Below are positions 47,002 through 60,057 of a stretch of DNA of 64,000 bases, one piece after another; position 1 is the first letter of the stretch; each line of letters starts with the position of its first letter. The stretch spans positions 4,898,001 through 4,962,000 of the forward strand of contig JAJTUQ010000003.1 in NCBI GenBank assembly GCA_021399445.1, given 5' to 3'. This stretch comes from Xylogone sp. PMI_703. Lineage: Eukaryota > Ascomycota > Leotiomycetes. The notes under the pieces were generated by a model. The model had not been told where the DNA came from. It made no database searches and worked only from the letters and a program-made list of their open reading frames with translations. Both the position numbers and the translations under genes were made by a program.

Positions 47002-48533
47002 ATGAAGTCCTACACATTAGCATCTCTGGCTCTGCTTGCCAGCCAAGCAGTAGCTCTGCCTCACATCGATCCCAACCGCCCAATTCCTCTCAGTGCATTC
47101 AAGTTCAACACCAGAGATGGTGCGGACCCTCACATGGGGATTGACCCGGACACGATCCGCAAGTATATCACCGAGGGTTTCCACAACGCCACAGCCCTTT
47201 CCAAGCGGTCTGTAGATTTCGACCCCGTAGCACAGCTCGTTGATGGTGAGTTATGAGATTGCTACTCCAGAAGATAAATAGTATACGTTTGCTAATATAT
47301 ATCTTTTGCAGTACATGGTAACCATGAATTTCAGCCCCCGAACTTTGACGCTGGTGATGTCCGTGGTCTTTGCCCGGGATTGAACACCCTCGCCAACCAC
47401 AACTACTTGCCTCGCAATGGTGTTGCAACCGTGAGTTAAATTCAAAATCTGAGCTGTTATTGTCTCCTAACCAGAATTTTAGTGGACTCAATATGTCAAT
47501 GCAGTTGGCGAAGTCTGGGGTATGTCGGCTGATCTTGCCGGTCTCTTGACAACACTTGGTGTTGTTCTTGGAGGCGACTTGATTTCCGTCTCGCAAGGTG
47601 GTTATTCCAAGTACATGACCGGAACACTATTTGGCCTGCTCGGCACTCCTCGTGGTCTTGATGGCTGCCATCCATTGTTCGAGGTTGATGGCAGTCCTAC
47701 CCGTGGCGATCTCTACGATCCTTCTCACAACAATAACGACCTAAACATGACCTACTTCATGGAGCTGTACAACCTCCAGAAGGACGCAGCAGACCCTAAC
47801 TACAGCATTGACGTTCTGTACACCCACAACAAGAACCGCTGGTACCAGACCATTGCCACCAACCCATATGCTTGGTTTGGTCCCGCAAGTGGATGGCTTG
47901 TCCGCGCCAGCCCCTACGCTTTCACTGCTCGTTTGGTTGCCAACCGCTCTGCTGAGTACCCTGAAGATGGCAAGCTTGACAAGGATGGTCTCAAGAACTT
48001 CTTCTCCATCGTCGGCCCAGAGGACAACATGACCTACGTCTTGGGCCAGGAGCGCATCCCTGAGAACTTCTACCGCCGCCGCAACACTGACTATGGTATC
48101 CTCGCCCTTGCTACTGATATCATCACCCACTCCTCTCCTGAAGTTCTTAGGTAAGTCTAATATCCGCACATTATGTTTGACAATGACTGATAGCTTTTCT
48201 AGCATTGGTGGAAACACCAACGGCGTGAACACCTTCACTGGTATCGACATTGCTGACTTGAGCGGTGGCCTTCTCAACGGCGCAAACCTGCTCCAGGGTA
48301 ACAACCTCATTTGCTTCGCGCTGAACTCCATCAAGACTGTCTCTCCAAACGCTCTGTCATCCGTTTACGCCACCCTCGAGAGCGTGACCAACGTTCTCTT
48401 CGCTGCTCTTGAGCCTCTCATCGGAGCTCTGGTTTGCCCTGTCTACAAGGATCTTGCTGTTAACGGTACCAGCTGGGTTGACTTCAACATGAAGACATAC
48501 CCTGGCTACAAGAAGGCTGGTGGTGGCTGGTAA
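47002..48533 (+). CDS. Secreted heme-thiolate peroxidase (Peroxidase_2 / chloroperoxidase-like), 453 aa
   Basis: Exons 47002-47245, 47312-47430, 47483-48150 and 48203-48533; phases close to 454 codons. The N-terminus (MKSYTLASLALLASQAVA) is a signal peptide. GLCPGLNTLANHNYLPRNG contains the proximal heme-thiolate Cys of the unspecific peroxygenase/chloroperoxidase family. The distal acid-base segment, usually EHDxSLSR, reads FEVDGSPTRGD here, so the Glu is kept at most approximately and the His is replaced. Late blocks (TDYGILALATDIITHSSPEV, GIDIADLSGGLLNGANLL) fit the larger secreted fungal subgroup that includes StcC/DotB-like proteins of polyketide pathways. It would use peroxide to oxidise organic substrates. 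No polyketide synthase is in the window. Confidence 0.9.
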
Positions 48534-51375
48534 ATACAGTTTCAGACATGTCTCGCGCTGATTTTGGTATTTTTGAGATTTGACCATGTTTGTTCGATTA
48601 ATGTGTAGATTGTAATATTACTTCATTTGGCTTTTCGCCATTTATAACATGGCTTTTTACTCTTCTGTGTTTGTGACTGCGTTGGATAATTGTATTTGTC
48701 GTTATGAAAATGTATGGAACCCGTGAGCTCGTATCCCGGTGTAACCCTAAGGGGCCAGCTCCATCCCTTCGGGCGTAAATTGCCCTCCACTACAGTTGGA
48801 GTTCTCCATCTTCAAGGTGTGGAGACAGTCGCATAATAGTCCCCTACTAAGTAGCATCTTAATCATCTTCATCCTCGATTCCAATGACTAAACTACCACA
48901 GTAGATCTTAATGTGTATCCGTGCTAGGCTGTCAGAAATCTCCTCTCGTATAGATCTTCGAGCGAAATTGGAGACGCTTGATCAGGTACGTACCATTACT
49001 AAAGAGTGTGTCAGTAAAAGTAGGCCGTACTATTTGATTATAGCGCATTCAATAGTCTAGGCATAAACCTATGTCAGATGATTACTCCCCATCTTATACA
49101 GCAATGTATGAAGTGCCGCTACAGCACTTTCAGTCATCTCAGCCATTTTGTGATCCTTATTATTGTCTATAATCCTTATATTTGGTCTAGCTGTAGCTTA
49201 GGAAATACTAGTAGTTCTCCGTGTAACGCGTACTGTGTTACGTATCATGTCGCTATTAATATGCAATACTCATCACTTAGTGGGTACAACTAATGGACAA
49301 AAACAGTTTAGTACTTTTGATCTCTATTTATCAGTCTATATTGTAAACTCCATACGCTCTTTCTTGGGATAAAATTTAAAGAAAATCGTGCTATGAATTC
49401 TGTACAAGTTGATCGTAGAAGTCATTAGCGAAACTCATATATACCTAGGATGTGATTTACGGTTGCTGAGTCATTGCATATTTATATGCATCTGTAATAA
49501 TTGGACAACGACTTCTGAGGACTTGTGGCTAAAGAGCCTACCGAGAGAACCAATTATGATGTAAATTTAATTCCTATATAATGAGGCCATTGGTTTAGAT
49601 CAAATTGGCGGCTGGGTTGGGCTAGCGTACCTGAGATAGGGAATCTAATTGAGTTAAATCAAGAGTTAAAACTCCCATATTAATTGTAAGCAAATCCTTT
49701 CTCATATGGACCACCAAGCCCGTAAATTCCGTAAGGATGGCGTCATCTTTTTGTTTGACTACAGGACTAAGCTTCACGCTTCACTTTAAAAAATTAAAAA
49801 CTGAGACGTCAAGAATGATTCACGTCTAAATCTTCTGATATCTAAAAATATAATACGCCGAGACTCACGAAATATTCCCGCTTAAACGAGTTTGGAGGTA
49901 AGCCTGGGGTGAAAGCTTCGAATACCTCCAGCTATTCAATTATCAGAAGCACCTAACGTGGAGAAGGGGAAAATGAGAAGCATTTCCCTGAATGAGGTTT
50001 TGGCAAGGTTGCCTATCCACAGGAAATGGATAGTGGAAAATTCTACAGCAATCTGTAGAGCCTTAAATCATGATTGTGTTGCAGCTAACATTACGAGGTG
50101 TTACAATTTACTTTGGTTCTCTATATTCTAGCCTGTTTGCCAGTGAATTATCTGGTGTTCACTATCTGCTCATTCGTCCTTATATCTGCACATGACTTAC
50201 AGTTTTCTTGTCATACCATAACTTGTTTGAGAAGTCATTTTTAAGATGAGTATCTTCTAATTGCAACACTGGCATCTTTTCATTCTTGGGACTCTATGGA
50301 CGAGTAGTTATATAGCAACGTGTTTTTGTTGTCAAATCTACGAGCGCCATCAGGCTCAGTTTTCTGCACTACCTATCTAATCGTGTCGCCTTGTCCTAGA
50401 TATAGAATTTGATTTTGGTATTTTCTAATATTTGTATCGCCCAGACGAACTGACCTAGATTTCTCTGTTTAATCAAAATACGCAGAAGCGCCGTAAATTG
50501 TTATAAAATTCTGGAATTCTCTCAAAAGCTTGGCTATGGAATCTCTGTGCCAAAGCGACATCTGACTTTGGAATGGACTTGTTGTTTCCCAAATCAAAGT
50601 GCATTAAGCCATTAACAGTGTCAGACCATATATCTTTTCTAGGATCTCATAAGGCAAGCCCGGCTTGCGAAACCTCGAAGACATCCGCCAAACGGCTAAT
50701 TGCGCAATGGAACTAGGATGTATATAGAGTCATATCCGGGACATGGTGGGCACAATGTCTCGGAATTAAAATTGCTGTATGTATCAAGGCAGTTGGCCTG
50801 AAGGTCATTCCCGTTCTGCTTACGCACCACACCCTATCATAGAGATCCACTAAGCGCCGGCTGGGTAAAAGTGCCTGCCTTCCAGGGTCGGCACGACGTT
50901 CGAAAACCAAAGCATCAGCATTTTATAATTATATTTAGACTCAACTCCTGACAAATTAAGCTTTTCTTGTTCTATCTACAGCTTCCAGTAGACAATACAC
51001 GCATTAGGGCACATGGATCTCATGCACATCATTTACATCTATCCTCCAGTTGGATTTGTCCCAAAAGCAGCTGCTGCCGACACCCTCGGTTTTCCAACAG
51101 GGAAACGAACGCCAGCAAGCCTTCCGAGCTACTTTCCCAAGCTACCTTCCTGATTGAGTACTTTCCAACAACATTGCATACCATGGGAGTCTCCCACTCC
51201 AATCCATTTGAACGCCCAGCGTGTTTCGTGGGTTGCCCTGCCACCCTGCCTTCCGGTTCTCCGTGCTGCAGGTAGAGATATCTCCTGTCCTTCTAGTCGT
51301 GATTAAAATCGTGAATCGTAGTCCTAAGCCAACCAAAATCACTTGTTGCGGCTTCAATTCTCATGAACAAACAAA
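48534..51375. other. AT-rich intergenic region
   Basis: 2.8 kb with no supported gene. Only very short frames are present, in AT-rich DNA with many stops, perhaps the remains of a mutated repeat. The last few hundred bases would be the GTPase promoter. Confidence 0.55.
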
Positions 51376-54300
51376 ATGTCGTCTCCACTTCCTGGTTCTT
51401 CAAATGCACCTCTTCAGGGACGCAAGATTGCACCACTTCCGCGAAGGTTTAGAGGCCGTAGCAATCCTGGAGCTTCGCAGCCTGTTCTGAGCGCTGCTGG
51501 GACGCCATCTCAAACCTCCCCATCAGAAACCGGTCAGTCTCTTCCAACAGTCTCGAGAATATCGATTCGTAGTGGCCAGACTCTAGACACTACCGAGAGT
51601 GTCAGTCACCTTTCGCCTCCGGCACCAACTGTTCCTCGGATAGTCTTCCAATTTGGCAAGGCTGGGAGCGCCTCTCTATCACCAGAAGGGCAGGAAACGT
51701 TGACGTTTCGGTCCCTACACAATGTAACACCAAGACCATCCCCTGAACCAGAAGAGATGTTTCGTTCGCCTTTTCAAACTTCTTCGACGGGATTGGGAGG
51801 TTCATCCTTACCAACATTATCGACACAGGACTCTGAGATTCTGCAGCCTCTGCACACGGCCTACCCAGACGAAAAGATTGTGATTCCCCCTACCAGCGAT
51901 CTCCCAGAGCCAAGCCCTCCCTCGATAACAAGAGATAACTCAAAAGTCGCAACGGGGACACACTATGCTTTGTTCTCTGGACCAATAACGTCCCCATCAT
52001 TCAATCAAGTGCCTGGTCTGAGTCCAGGTCTAGGTGTCCCGCGTCCGCGAAGTCTCTCCGATGTATCTGATGTTAGTGAAAATAATGATAACACAAATCC
52101 CTACGATGTGCGGGATGAGAAAGTCCCCCTGGAGCCATTCTTCACTCCAACTTTCCAGACCGCACTGAAAGATGGCATGCGCATCGCCAACAAAGTGGAC
52201 ACTGCCCTTAAGAGATCAATTGGTTCTTCAGGACCCTCGAACGAGCTAGGAATGCTATTAAATGATGCTCAAAAACTGAAAACATTTCAAAGCTCTGACA
52301 CAAGGACGATTGCGGTGCTTGGAGATTCTGGGGAAGGTAATCGCGGTGTGCCGTTGAGGAATAATATCTGCAGCTGACGTAGTCATAGGGAAAAGTAGTC
52401 TTATCAACTCCCTGCTCCATGTACCGGAGATTGCTCCAACCGTATGTCAGTATATACAGGATAAAGAAGGTCGAGTGCTTATAATTTGGAACAGGGAGAT
52501 ATTGGCGCAGCTTGCACTTCGGTTGTAACTGAATACAGACAAAAGACGAGAGAACATACAAGCCCTATCACTATCGAAGTCGAATACCTTTCGAGCTCAG
52601 AGATTGAAGATCTCATTAAAGAGCTTCTGTGGAACTACCGTCAAATCTTCCTTCCCGGGATAGAAGAAGACAAGGTAGATCTTAAGGATTATGATCGTTA
52701 TCAGAGGGAATCTGAGGCCGCGTGGTCAGCTCTAGAAGCCGGGTTCAAGCACCAGAGTGGGTTTAACAGACAACTGATCTCTGATATAACTGAGGAGGGC
52801 TTATTGAAAGCTACGGATCAGTTGGTACAATGGGCTCATGAGCTTGAGTGGCCTGATAGTGATGACTCTGGATTCTGGAAAGCAACCGCGGACACCGCAG
52901 AAGAATGTTGCGATATGACGAGTACATTTATGCAGGATAGATTTTGGCCTTTTACAAAAATTATTCGGTAAGGATGATTCTCATTATATTTCCTGGGAGT
53001 AATATTTGTCTAATTGCGCCTGCTTCTAGTGTCTATCTAAATGCTCAAGTCTTGAAGACGGGCATTGTGCTAGCAGACTTGCCTGGTACGTGCTGCGCCA
53101 AAAATTATTTGACATGAGACACTAATGAAAAAACCACATAAAAGGCTTGCAAGATACGAATCTAGCAAGAGTCCGAGCAACGCAGAAATATCTCATGAAG
53201 TGTGACAACGTTTTTATTGTCGCAAAAATATCTCGAGCCATTACCGACCAGTCCTTGAAGTCGTCACTTTACAGTATTCTAGCTCGGCATGCACCAGTAG
53301 AATGGGAAGAATCTGCAGGGAAGAGTTTGAATTTAGCAGTTGTTTGCACCAAATCAGAGGTAAGGTAGCGTCTCTCGGCAATGAAAAGCATGAACGACTA
53401 ACGGGGCATCAGGATATAAACGTAGAAGCTGCCAGAAAGCAATTCTGTGGTCCCAATAAGAAGATACAGCCCTCAGTGATGGAGCAGCTTGATAAAGATA
53501 TTAAGGCTGCAAAGGAAAATGAGAATAAAGCTCTGAAGAAACAGCTGAAACGAAGGTAGATGTCCAAGAGCCAAATAAGCGCAGAGAGAACTGATAAGGC
53601 TATAGGCAAGAGATTCTCCTCATCAACGCCCGAAATGACCATGTCAAAGAAGGCCTTCAAAATGCCTATGCTTCAAAAGTCCCCGGAGGGCGATTAGAAG
53701 TATTCTGCGTATCTAATACGACCTACAAGAAGTATTCGAGAAAGGGTAATACGGAAATGGTTCTCGTCAGCGGAATTCCAGAACTTCGTCGATTTTGTCA
53801 CAAAATTACTGCAGGAGCCCAACTTCTCGAGGGGAAACATTCCCTCCAAGCAACCCTGCCCAGTCTGCTGAGTTCTGTTGCAATCTGGGCAGGCAGTTCT
53901 TTGCCTCGCCCACAAGCGGATGATCACGGGCAAGGCAAATCGATTCATGGTTTCCTACAGGATGTGAAAGAAGAGGTGCACATAATTTCTCACCACTAGC
54001 TGCGTTAGGCTGACTAAATAAAGATATCTGACAAAATCAGTGAGTGTAGAGCTGTTTTTTTGGACACTTTCCGGGAGGTGATTTTTACATATCTAGGTGA
54101 GCTCAATTGGACTCATATCTTCAAAGAAACTTTTCTAAGTGTATGGAAGAACGACGGGGTCACTTTTGGGAAGATGCAGCAAAAGCCAGAGGGCTGGAAT
54201 GGCACAGGGTATGAAACCTCTATTCCTATACACAAAAAAATTGATTCTAACTCAACACAGTGGCATTGGTGTAAATACGTCGCGAACCATATCCCTTTAA

Positions 54301-55301
54301 AGCGGTATTGCTAATCTTTCCGTTACAGCCCAGTACCAGGCGTGGTGTCTCAATCGTGGTGACCATGCAACCGCTAAGCGTGGTCATTTGAACTGGAATG
54401 CCGAACTCATCTGGAAAATGAGAACGGAGTTGGAATTTCAGTGGGGTTTGGTGGACGATGAAATCCCAGCTGTCTTTGAGAAGCTCTCCCAGTCTATCCA
54501 AGCCTGCTTTGTCAAACTGCAGTCACACCTAAGAGGCGAGTAATTGATAATGTCCCAAAATCAACCGATCGATACTAACCACAAGACTATTGTTAGAACA
54601 ATGTTTCGCTCCTCCCCTAGTCAAGGGAATCGACTTTAGAGTCCAGGCTATAAAGTACAAACTGAGTTTAATACAGCAAGATTTTACACGTGAAGTCAAG
54701 TATGCACATTTTCATTTCACTCATTTCTCTCATTCCAGAACCTTGCTTAACAGATCCAAGAGTCACTGCTAAGAAAGGATTCTTAGGTTGATTCAACGGT
54801 ATGCATCAGAACCAAATGACTCTTCTTACATTGTTTCGGAGATGATTCCAGCATACCGCGCTGCAGCTGCACAGAGTGGTTAGTGCATCAACCTAACCCC
54901 CTATGGCATATAGCCACTAGTACATCAATCGTAAATGCTGAAATTTCTATTTATGAGCAGGTGACGGAAAGGCAGCTCAACAACGAACTATAGTACAAGG
55001 GAGGATCACAAACGGCACATTGTTCCCTAATATTTCAGTCCAGATACGGGAGGGTATAGATCAGCTTGTCCAGAAGACTTTCGCCGATTTACGTGACGCG
55101 GTGAACGCAGTTCTAGATCTTATCGTCAGTGACATTGATATGGCATTGACTTCTAAGTCTCAACGCGCAGATAATGCCAAAAATCAGAAAGATCTCGAAG
55201 AAGAAAGACAGAAGGAGGAATTGATAGTTGAGATCAAGAAACTGAAGGAAGAGCATGAGCGGTTGCTTACTGTTATTACTGATATATTGCCAAAGGAATA
55301 G
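51376..55301 (+). CDS. Large dynamin-superfamily GTPase (SLIP-GC-like), 14 exons, about 1052 aa
   Basis: Exons: 51376-52336, 52389-52441, 52495-52967, 53030-53085, 53145-53359, 53413-53555, 53606-53975, 54024-54096, 54150-54208, 54261-54278, 54334-54535, 54597-54699, 54787-54878, 54961-55301. About 310 N-terminal residues are Ser/Pro/Thr-rich and probably disordered. The GTPase motifs are spread over exons: GDSGEGKS (P-loop, residues 316-323), DIGAACTSVVTEY (switch I Thr), VLADLPGLQDT (DxxG) and CTKSE (G4). A long helical stalk follows (WNAELIWKMRTELEFQWGLV; SYIVSEMIPAYRAAAAQSG) with a coiled-coil C-terminus. The arrangement matches fungal homologues of nuclear GTPase SLIP-GC. Intron 54536-54596 uses a GC donor (GAG|GCGAGT). 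The 18-nt exon 10 is the least certain; all other phases close. Cellular role in fungi is unknown. Confidence 0.85.
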
Positions 55302-57117
55302 GAATGTCTTGAGGAATAGTGGTCATCTTGATATAGAAGATTGACACTTGTGAGTCGCATAACGGAGAAGTAGAAGGTACGGGAGATGATGAAATGGAAT
55401 TGTATGATTCAAATGACGGAATATAAGGTGCTTCCTGGATGGTTGGATACTCTGCGTCAAGAAGTACCGGAATGCAACCATTACTGTATAAAGACCGCTT
55501 GTAGCCGTAAACTACATGGGCCCAACTTCTAAGTCTTAGATGTATATCCTAATACTAATGCGTGAAGGTGAAGGTTACATTTTGTGATATTAGCACAGCT
55601 TCTCAGTGCTACAAGTTTCTTCCTTGTGGATATACTCTCCATTTTCTTTTCAGAATCAGTAAATTGCTACCTGTGCAGATGTGTTCCTTACTATACTGTT
55701 ATGTGAACAAAGTTAACTCAGTGAGACGCTGGTGGAAGCGAAAATTGTGACAAGATAAGGGGTCAGTTAAGATCTACGTTCTCTGTAATGAATGACCGGA
55801 CCAATGACTAAGTGAGATTTGTGAGTAACTATGTGTACTATGTTGTTGAGAAGAAAGTAAAAGAAAAGAGCTACAATGGCATTCATTTACATCTTTGTAT
55901 ATCGTCGAGTGGAACGAATTAAGTGTATTCTTGCTTATCCAACAAACATGGGCATCAGTCCAATTTATTGTAAGGACACACCATAATTAGTCACATATAA
56001 TACTGTTCCTTTACGGCACTTCGGGATCAGAACGTCAATGTTACATATTCTAACGTCTTATACTTAGGCTAAATCGGTTACATGAAAGAGCCTAAAGGAC
56101 TCTTTGATATTGTTTTATGACTTGATTTCACCGCAGCAATAGAGCCAATACTTGTAAAAATCTACGATTTATTTGTATTTTGTAAGAGATGTGTAAATTT
56201 AGTTGACAAGTTGAATCATAGCGTCTTAAAATTGCTTTGTGCGAATACTCTATAAGATGTGAAGCAAAGCCTCCTATTACGGCGATACAAATTTCTTTGT
56301 GAAAGGCAATACCTGAGAACCCAATGACGAGCTCAACATCAACTCATCCCGTAAACTCAAAGGCAATCCTGCTAAAGCATAATGGCTTTTCGATTCCGAA
56401 TCTAAACATTGCTTAGAGCCATAGGGAAGTGCCGGTAACTAAACACCGCGGTAACTTACCAACAGATGCACAACTGAGATCTCTAGCTTCCTCCACTAGA
56501 TAATAGATGCAGCCAAATCTACTAGATTTTCAATCACGTTTATAACTCAACATGCATGCATCCTCGGCTCCACATCTCTATACAAGACCCTATGGTGGTT
56601 GAAAATGCCCCGGACTAGGCGATAAACGGGAGATTTCGATCTGTCGCCAATCAATGACGTTTTTCCAGCCCCATGTGAATTCTCCCCATGGGCGCCCCGC
56701 TCGTCGATTTGAGATCTTCACTACGTGAGGGGTGCAGCAGTGTGCTTCTGGGCTGTCAACGAGCCGTCATCCTAATTTGGGACTGGTTTCCGAGCCTTAT
56801 CTGCCTCGGTAGCTCCCCAGTATTCGGCGCCCGCAATCTTGGAGTTCGGGGCGTTTTGAGGCTATCGTGGAGAATAAGACATTCGGAAGCCAAGTTGCTG
56901 TACGGGGCCAAGTCAGTTGCGGCAGCGCCCACTTGGAACAATCACTGAGCGCATGCATGCATAGGGAGACATATATCATCTATTTCACATTCAAGAAGTC
57001 GAGCATTGTCCTGAGAAGAGTTTTCTCAAGAGGTGTTTTCTCAGGGTATACTGGCTCTGCCATCTGAACCAGCTTAAACAGTTTATACTCAACAACGTAC
57101 AACATACAACCTTCAAG
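55302..57117. other. AT-rich intergenic region
   Basis: 1.8 kb between two plus-strand genes. No gene-like frame; the ORF at 55562-55750 lacks any signature. The last 400 bp are less AT-rich and should include the Sec14-like promoter. Confidence 0.5.
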
Positions 57118-58373
57118 ATGGACAAAGCCGCTACTGCACCTGGTACTTTGGGCAATTTGACTCTCGATGAAGAATGCAAGTTGCAAGAAGCATGGATCTA
57201 CCTCCTCCAATACTGCGGTGTCGAAAACTCCCACAACGAAAATGCAGAACAAAACAACAGCCACATACCGCCTCTGAACGGAATGTCGTCGGAGCACTTC
57301 AAGCAGTGTCTCTGGAACTTCATCCTGGGTGAGCATCCTGATGCAACCATCCTCCGCTTCCTGCGAGCCCGCAAGTGGGACGTAGAGAAGGCCATGGAGA
57401 TGCTCACAGCCGACATCTACTGGCGCGATGAGCGACATATGGACGAAGATATCGTCCAGAAAGGCGAAACCGTTGTGTACAAGAAGTCGCCCACCCCAGA
57501 CGAGAAAGGGTTCATACAGCAGTACCGCTCTGGCAAGGCGTACGTCCGGGGTGCCGACAAAGAGTCACGTCCTGTCTTCATTATCAAAGTCCGGTTACAC
57601 GATCCCAAGGCACAGTCCCCCGAGGCTATGGAGACGTTCGTCTTGCATAACATTGAGACCCTCAGGTCAATGATCAAGGCGCCTATTGATACAGCTTCCA
57701 TCATCTTTGACCTCACCCGGTTTGGCCTGCGCAACATGGACTTCCACGTCGTCAAGTTCCTTATCCAGGTCTTCGAGGCTAGATACCCTGAGACCTTGGG
57801 TGTGGTGCTGGTCCATAATGCACCATTTATCTTTTGGGGTTCGTCATAACTACCTTCTCGCCATCTGTGATAAGATGGTTTCCCTCGTTTTCATTTTCAT
57901 TTCAGAACTCTCTCACTAACATTTGAGTAATAGGCATCTGGAAGATCATCCGTCCCTGGCTAGACCCCGTCATTGCATCCAAAATACACTTCACTAGAAA
58001 CAACAACGAGCTAACAAACTTTATCTCGCCCGAGAATCTACAGACATGCTACGGCGGCCAGGACACCTGGGAGTACAAGTACATTGAGCTCGAGCCAGGT
58101 GAGAACGAACGCATGGAATCGGAGAAGAAGCCCAAGCTCCAAGCAGAACGCAACGAGCTCATCCACCAGTTTGAGCAGCTGACCGTTCAGTGGGTGGGTT
58201 TGAGCCCTGAGTCGCCTGCCGCAAAGGAGCGTGAGAGCGAGAGAAAAGACGTTGCCAAACAGTTATATAGCAACTACTGGAAGCTGGATCCCTATATTAG
58301 AGCGAAAACTTACTATCATCGCGCCGGTGTTATTGATGCGCTTGGAGAGGTAGATTTGAAGGGTGCAAGATAG
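57118..58373 (+). CDS. Sec14-like CRAL-TRIO phosphatidylinositol-transfer protein, 386 aa
   Basis: Two exons, 57118-57838 and 57934-58373, with a phase-1 intron whose donor is GTTCGT. The CRAL-TRIO N-terminal helical part is visible at HPDATILRFLRARKWDVEKA (residues about 80-100). The lipid-binding lobe follows: RPVFIIKVRLHDP, IIFDLTRFGLRNMDFHVVKF, RYPETLGVVLVHNAPFIFWG, then WKIIRPWLDPVIASKIHFTR and LQTCYGGQD, the usual gate and floor segments. A charged C-terminal tail of about 90 residues has coiled-coil character. There is no signal peptide or membrane span. Members exchange phosphatidylinositol and other lipids between membranes and support vesicle traffic. It belongs to the fungal CRAL-TRIO group with an acidic linker; the exact ligand is not readable. 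Confidence 0.93.
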
Positions 58374-60057
58374 TCTATGGGAATACTGTATAGAGGCCTG
58401 CGAGCCCTGGCGTAATTAATACTATGTTTATTTTTTATATGAAAGTATTGTATTTATTACTTATTTTATATACAGTACATTATGAAATTCAACGACTAGA
58501 ATACATAATGATTTTGAATGCATACTTTTGCTCCTTGTGGCCCTTGCGATGTCTAATTAATGGCTCTAACGGTTCCAACATACCCTGTTGAGACAATGCC
58601 TACCGTACCACAGTAAGGTACCGTACAACAAGCAAAGTCGCCGGGGCTGATATGGACCCCTGGCGCTGATGTAATAGGTCCCCTCGTGTTGAGTTGCCAT
58701 AAAAGCAATTCCAATATTTGCTGCGGTTTCGGGCTCCAGGGCCGATCGAAAGTGATAAGTCAGGAATTATGAAACCGCTGAGCTGAGACTAGAGCAACTC
58801 CGAACCCTCGTAGCCCAACCAATTGGGCGTGAAGAAGCAAAAAAACAATGGAGCCAACACCAGAACAAGCAAAAGCAATCAGCGACCAGCCTGCGGGGTT
58901 ATTGAGCGTATTGCCTCGCTCTGTATGGCTCTTCACATGCAAAATACGAGGAAAGAAGCAACGATGAGTGAGAGCCGTGAAGGTTGTTGGAGGTTTCTCA
59001 CAGCTCTTTACCGTTTTGGCAGTACATGTGACCCCTCTGCCGTCCACAGTAGTAACCTTGTAACCTTTAAGCCATGCCATCAGCGCTGCTTTGGTACAGG
59101 TTCATGCAGGCTCTTGCAGGCATCGGATGCTGTGGGCAATGAGAGCGGCAGCAGCGCCCTTCCCTAACTTCCCTAACTTCCCTCCTGGCTTGACGGCGTC
59201 CGAAGTGGCTGCGATCGCTGGGGACTAGAACGGGCGGCCCTGGCAGTTCTGGCATCATCGCACAGCAGCGTTGTTCTGTTGTTCCCACCCGGATTTGGAG
59301 ATTTCCCTGATTCACAACTCGACGGTGCCGGGGGCTAAGCCTGATTGACCAGCGTCTTGCGAGATGCAGCTCTCCTCTTTCGGTCGTCTGGTTGCATTGG
59401 TTGATGCTTGGTTGGCTCTTCTCGAGAGGCTTTTCAAATCCTCAGTCAATCACTGGTTTGGCAGGCGGCGCACGCAGGCACCGTGGGGATGCTCCCGCAC
59501 ATCGGCCAAAGTTACCTCTTGGACTCTTGGACTCATGCACAACTCTGGTGCCGCTTGCGGTTTAACTCGATCAACATTCAATTCGTGCACCGCGGTCCCC
59601 ATCTTTTTTTCCAGCAGCGCCGTTGCAGTCAGGCCCTCAGGACCCATCCTGCCCCATCGTGGAGCGCTCGTGAGAATTGTCTTATTCCAAGTCTTTCTTG
59701 CGACAGGCCTCGGCGATCGACTGCGGGGTATGAATTAGCCTTTGCTTAGGCTGCTTAGGCCCTCGCTGGGTCTGGGGGTGACTCTGGGGAACCTGAATCC
59801 ACTGCGATGGAGGAAAAGCCAAGGTAATTTCCACCCGGGGCGGTGGTGGCCCTGGTGGTGTGCTCGCGAGCTGGGACAGTATACAAAAAGCATCAATAAA
59901 GACAAGGGCATAGTAAGCTCTTCCCTTTTCCTCTCAATCTCCAAGCTCCAGCTCCAGGCCTCGCTGCATGGTGCGATCGCAGATTCAGACGCAGCCCAAT
60001 TGAGCCTGGCATTGACTGTTACTCTCAATCGCAAAGTAGCTCTCGCCAACCTGCACC
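58374..60057. other. Intergenic
   Basis: 1.7 kb. The left part is AT-rich and would be the Sec14-like 3' region. Palindromic TACCGTACCACAGTAAGGTACCGTAC-type DNA lies near 58600-58630. The right 700 bp is GC-richer with overlapping frames in all phases and is probably the promoter of the repeat protein. Confidence 0.45.

Noticed and set aside
47741..48334. 197-aa minus-strand frame
   Set aside because: Antisense to the peroxidase, which has a signal peptide, heme motif and three well-placed introns.
54700..54790. Apparent stop codon in the GTPase near 54773
   Set aside because: It lies inside an 87-nt intron ending TTCTTAG; joining after it gives an uninterrupted frame (EVKLIQRYASEPN).
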